Shown: piece by piece, positions 5,015-5,395 of the stretch
How positions within the stretch are numbered: the stretch's first letter is position 1
How the letters are laid out: the number at the start of each line of letters is the position of its first letter
Assembly: GCA_021786915.1 (NCBI GenBank)
Contig: JAJYMP010000064.1
Location: forward strand, 1 to 5,395
DNA from: Chloroflexota bacterium
GTDB lineage: Bacteria > Chloroflexota > Limnocylindria > Limnocylindrales > CSP1-4
Direction: 5' to 3'
Length of the DNA: 5,395 bases
Translations under genes and position numbers: made by a program
Notes under the pieces: model-generated
The model's database searches: none
The model's input: the letters and a program-made list of their open reading frames with translations, nothing else
Told to the model about the DNA's origin: nothing

Positions 5015-5395
5015 GTCTGGCTCGCCTCCTCTGCCGCGAGCCGGCGCTTCGCGATCTCTACCGCCTCTGGGTTCCGGTCCACAAGCAGCCAGCGCCGGCC
5101 CAGGCGCACCGCCGCGACGCCCGTGGTCCCGCTGCCGGCGTACGGGTCCAGCACCAGGTCCCCGGGCCGGCTCGACGCGGCGATGATCCGCTCCAGCAGC
5201 CGGACGGGCTTCTGCGTGGGGTACCCCGTGCGCTCCTTCGACCCCGGCGGCACGATCGTCATCCACCAGACGTCGGTGGGCACCTTCCCGCGCGACGCCT
5301 TCTCGGGCCCGACGAGGCCCGGCGCCAGGTACGGGACGCGGTCGATCGCGTCGCGCTCGAACGTCCACCGCTCGCCCCTCGCGTACCACAGGATC
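5011..5395 (-). CDS. Site-specific DNA methyltransferase (N6-adenine/N4-cytosine), C-terminal part (cut by right edge)
   Basis: The last 127 residues are visible, in frame to the window edge. They contain GYPTQKPVRLLERII (57-71 of the visible part), the segment around motif X, then DPYAGSGTT (83-91), the S-adenosylmethionine-binding motif I (FxGxG type), and LLVDRNPEAVEIAKRRL (103-119, motif II/III). AdoMet-binding motif I near the C-terminus means that the catalytic DPPY motif must lie upstream, outside the window. This is the circularly permuted beta-type order of MboII/HinfI-like enzymes. It would methylate a specific DNA site. Whether it belongs to a restriction-modification pair or acts alone cannot be told, because the next gene is not visible; the downstream neighbour is a HAD hydrolase, not a nuclease. 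An internal GTG at 5283 is not the start, since similarity continues beyond it. Confidence 0.9.
   Translation of the reverse strand, partial: ILWYARGERWTFERDAIDRVPYLAPGLVGPEKASRGKVPTDVWWMTIVPPGSKERTGYPTQKPVRLLERIIAASSRPGDLVLDPYAGSGTTGVAAVRLGRRWLLVDRNPEAVEIAKRRLAAEEASQT

Noticed and set aside
5281..5283. GTG as the methyltransferase start, giving a 90-residue protein
   Set aside because: The frame continues to the window edge with methyltransferase-like sequence, and an enzyme starting here would lack the catalytic DPPY motif.

Overview
The window is very GC-rich DNA with strong G/C preference at third codon positions, several GTG starts and at least one start that looks leaderless. This fits a high-GC bacterium such as an Actinobacteriota or a Limnocylindria-like Chloroflexota; the sequence alone does not separate the two. 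All seven well-supported genes lie on the minus strand, so transcription runs from high to low coordinates. No tRNA, rRNA, CRISPR array, transposase or phage gene was recognised.

In transcription order: (1) the C-terminal 127 residues of a beta-type DNA N6-adenine/N4-cytosine methyltransferase, whose N-terminus lies beyond the right edge. (2) A HAD-superfamily hydrolase whose ATG overlaps the methyltransferase stop codon in an ATGA junction. (3) After an 81-bp gap with a plausible sigma-70-type promoter, a 294-residue secreted lipoprotein of unknown function. (4) After a 65-bp gap, a compact run of three genes: a small four-helix membrane protein that appears to be leaderless, an M20-family amidohydrolase/metallopeptidase, and a GNAT acetyltransferase, each separated by 12 bp with ribosome sites overlapping the upstream stop codon. 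(5) A stretch of 834 bp (228-1061) without a convincing intact gene. It holds a strong hairpin that probably ends the three-gene run, a short coding-like remnant, a cluster of competing inverted repeats, and the probable promoter and leader of the next gene. (6) The first 75 residues of an agmatinase/ureohydrolase-family enzyme, cut by the left edge.

Functionally, the left half suggests breakdown of nitrogen-containing small molecules: an M20 amidase acting on amide or peptide bonds and a ureohydrolase acting on guanidino groups, with an acetyltransferase and a membrane protein beside them. A shared pathway is inferred from proximity only. The right half (DNA methyltransferase, HAD hydrolase, lipoprotein) shows no obvious shared pathway. 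Overall this looks like ordinary chromosomal gene content. The points most worth a second look are the long gene-poor leader region before the ureohydrolase, the leaderless membrane-protein start, and the HAD protein that lacks the usual second aspartate of motif I.
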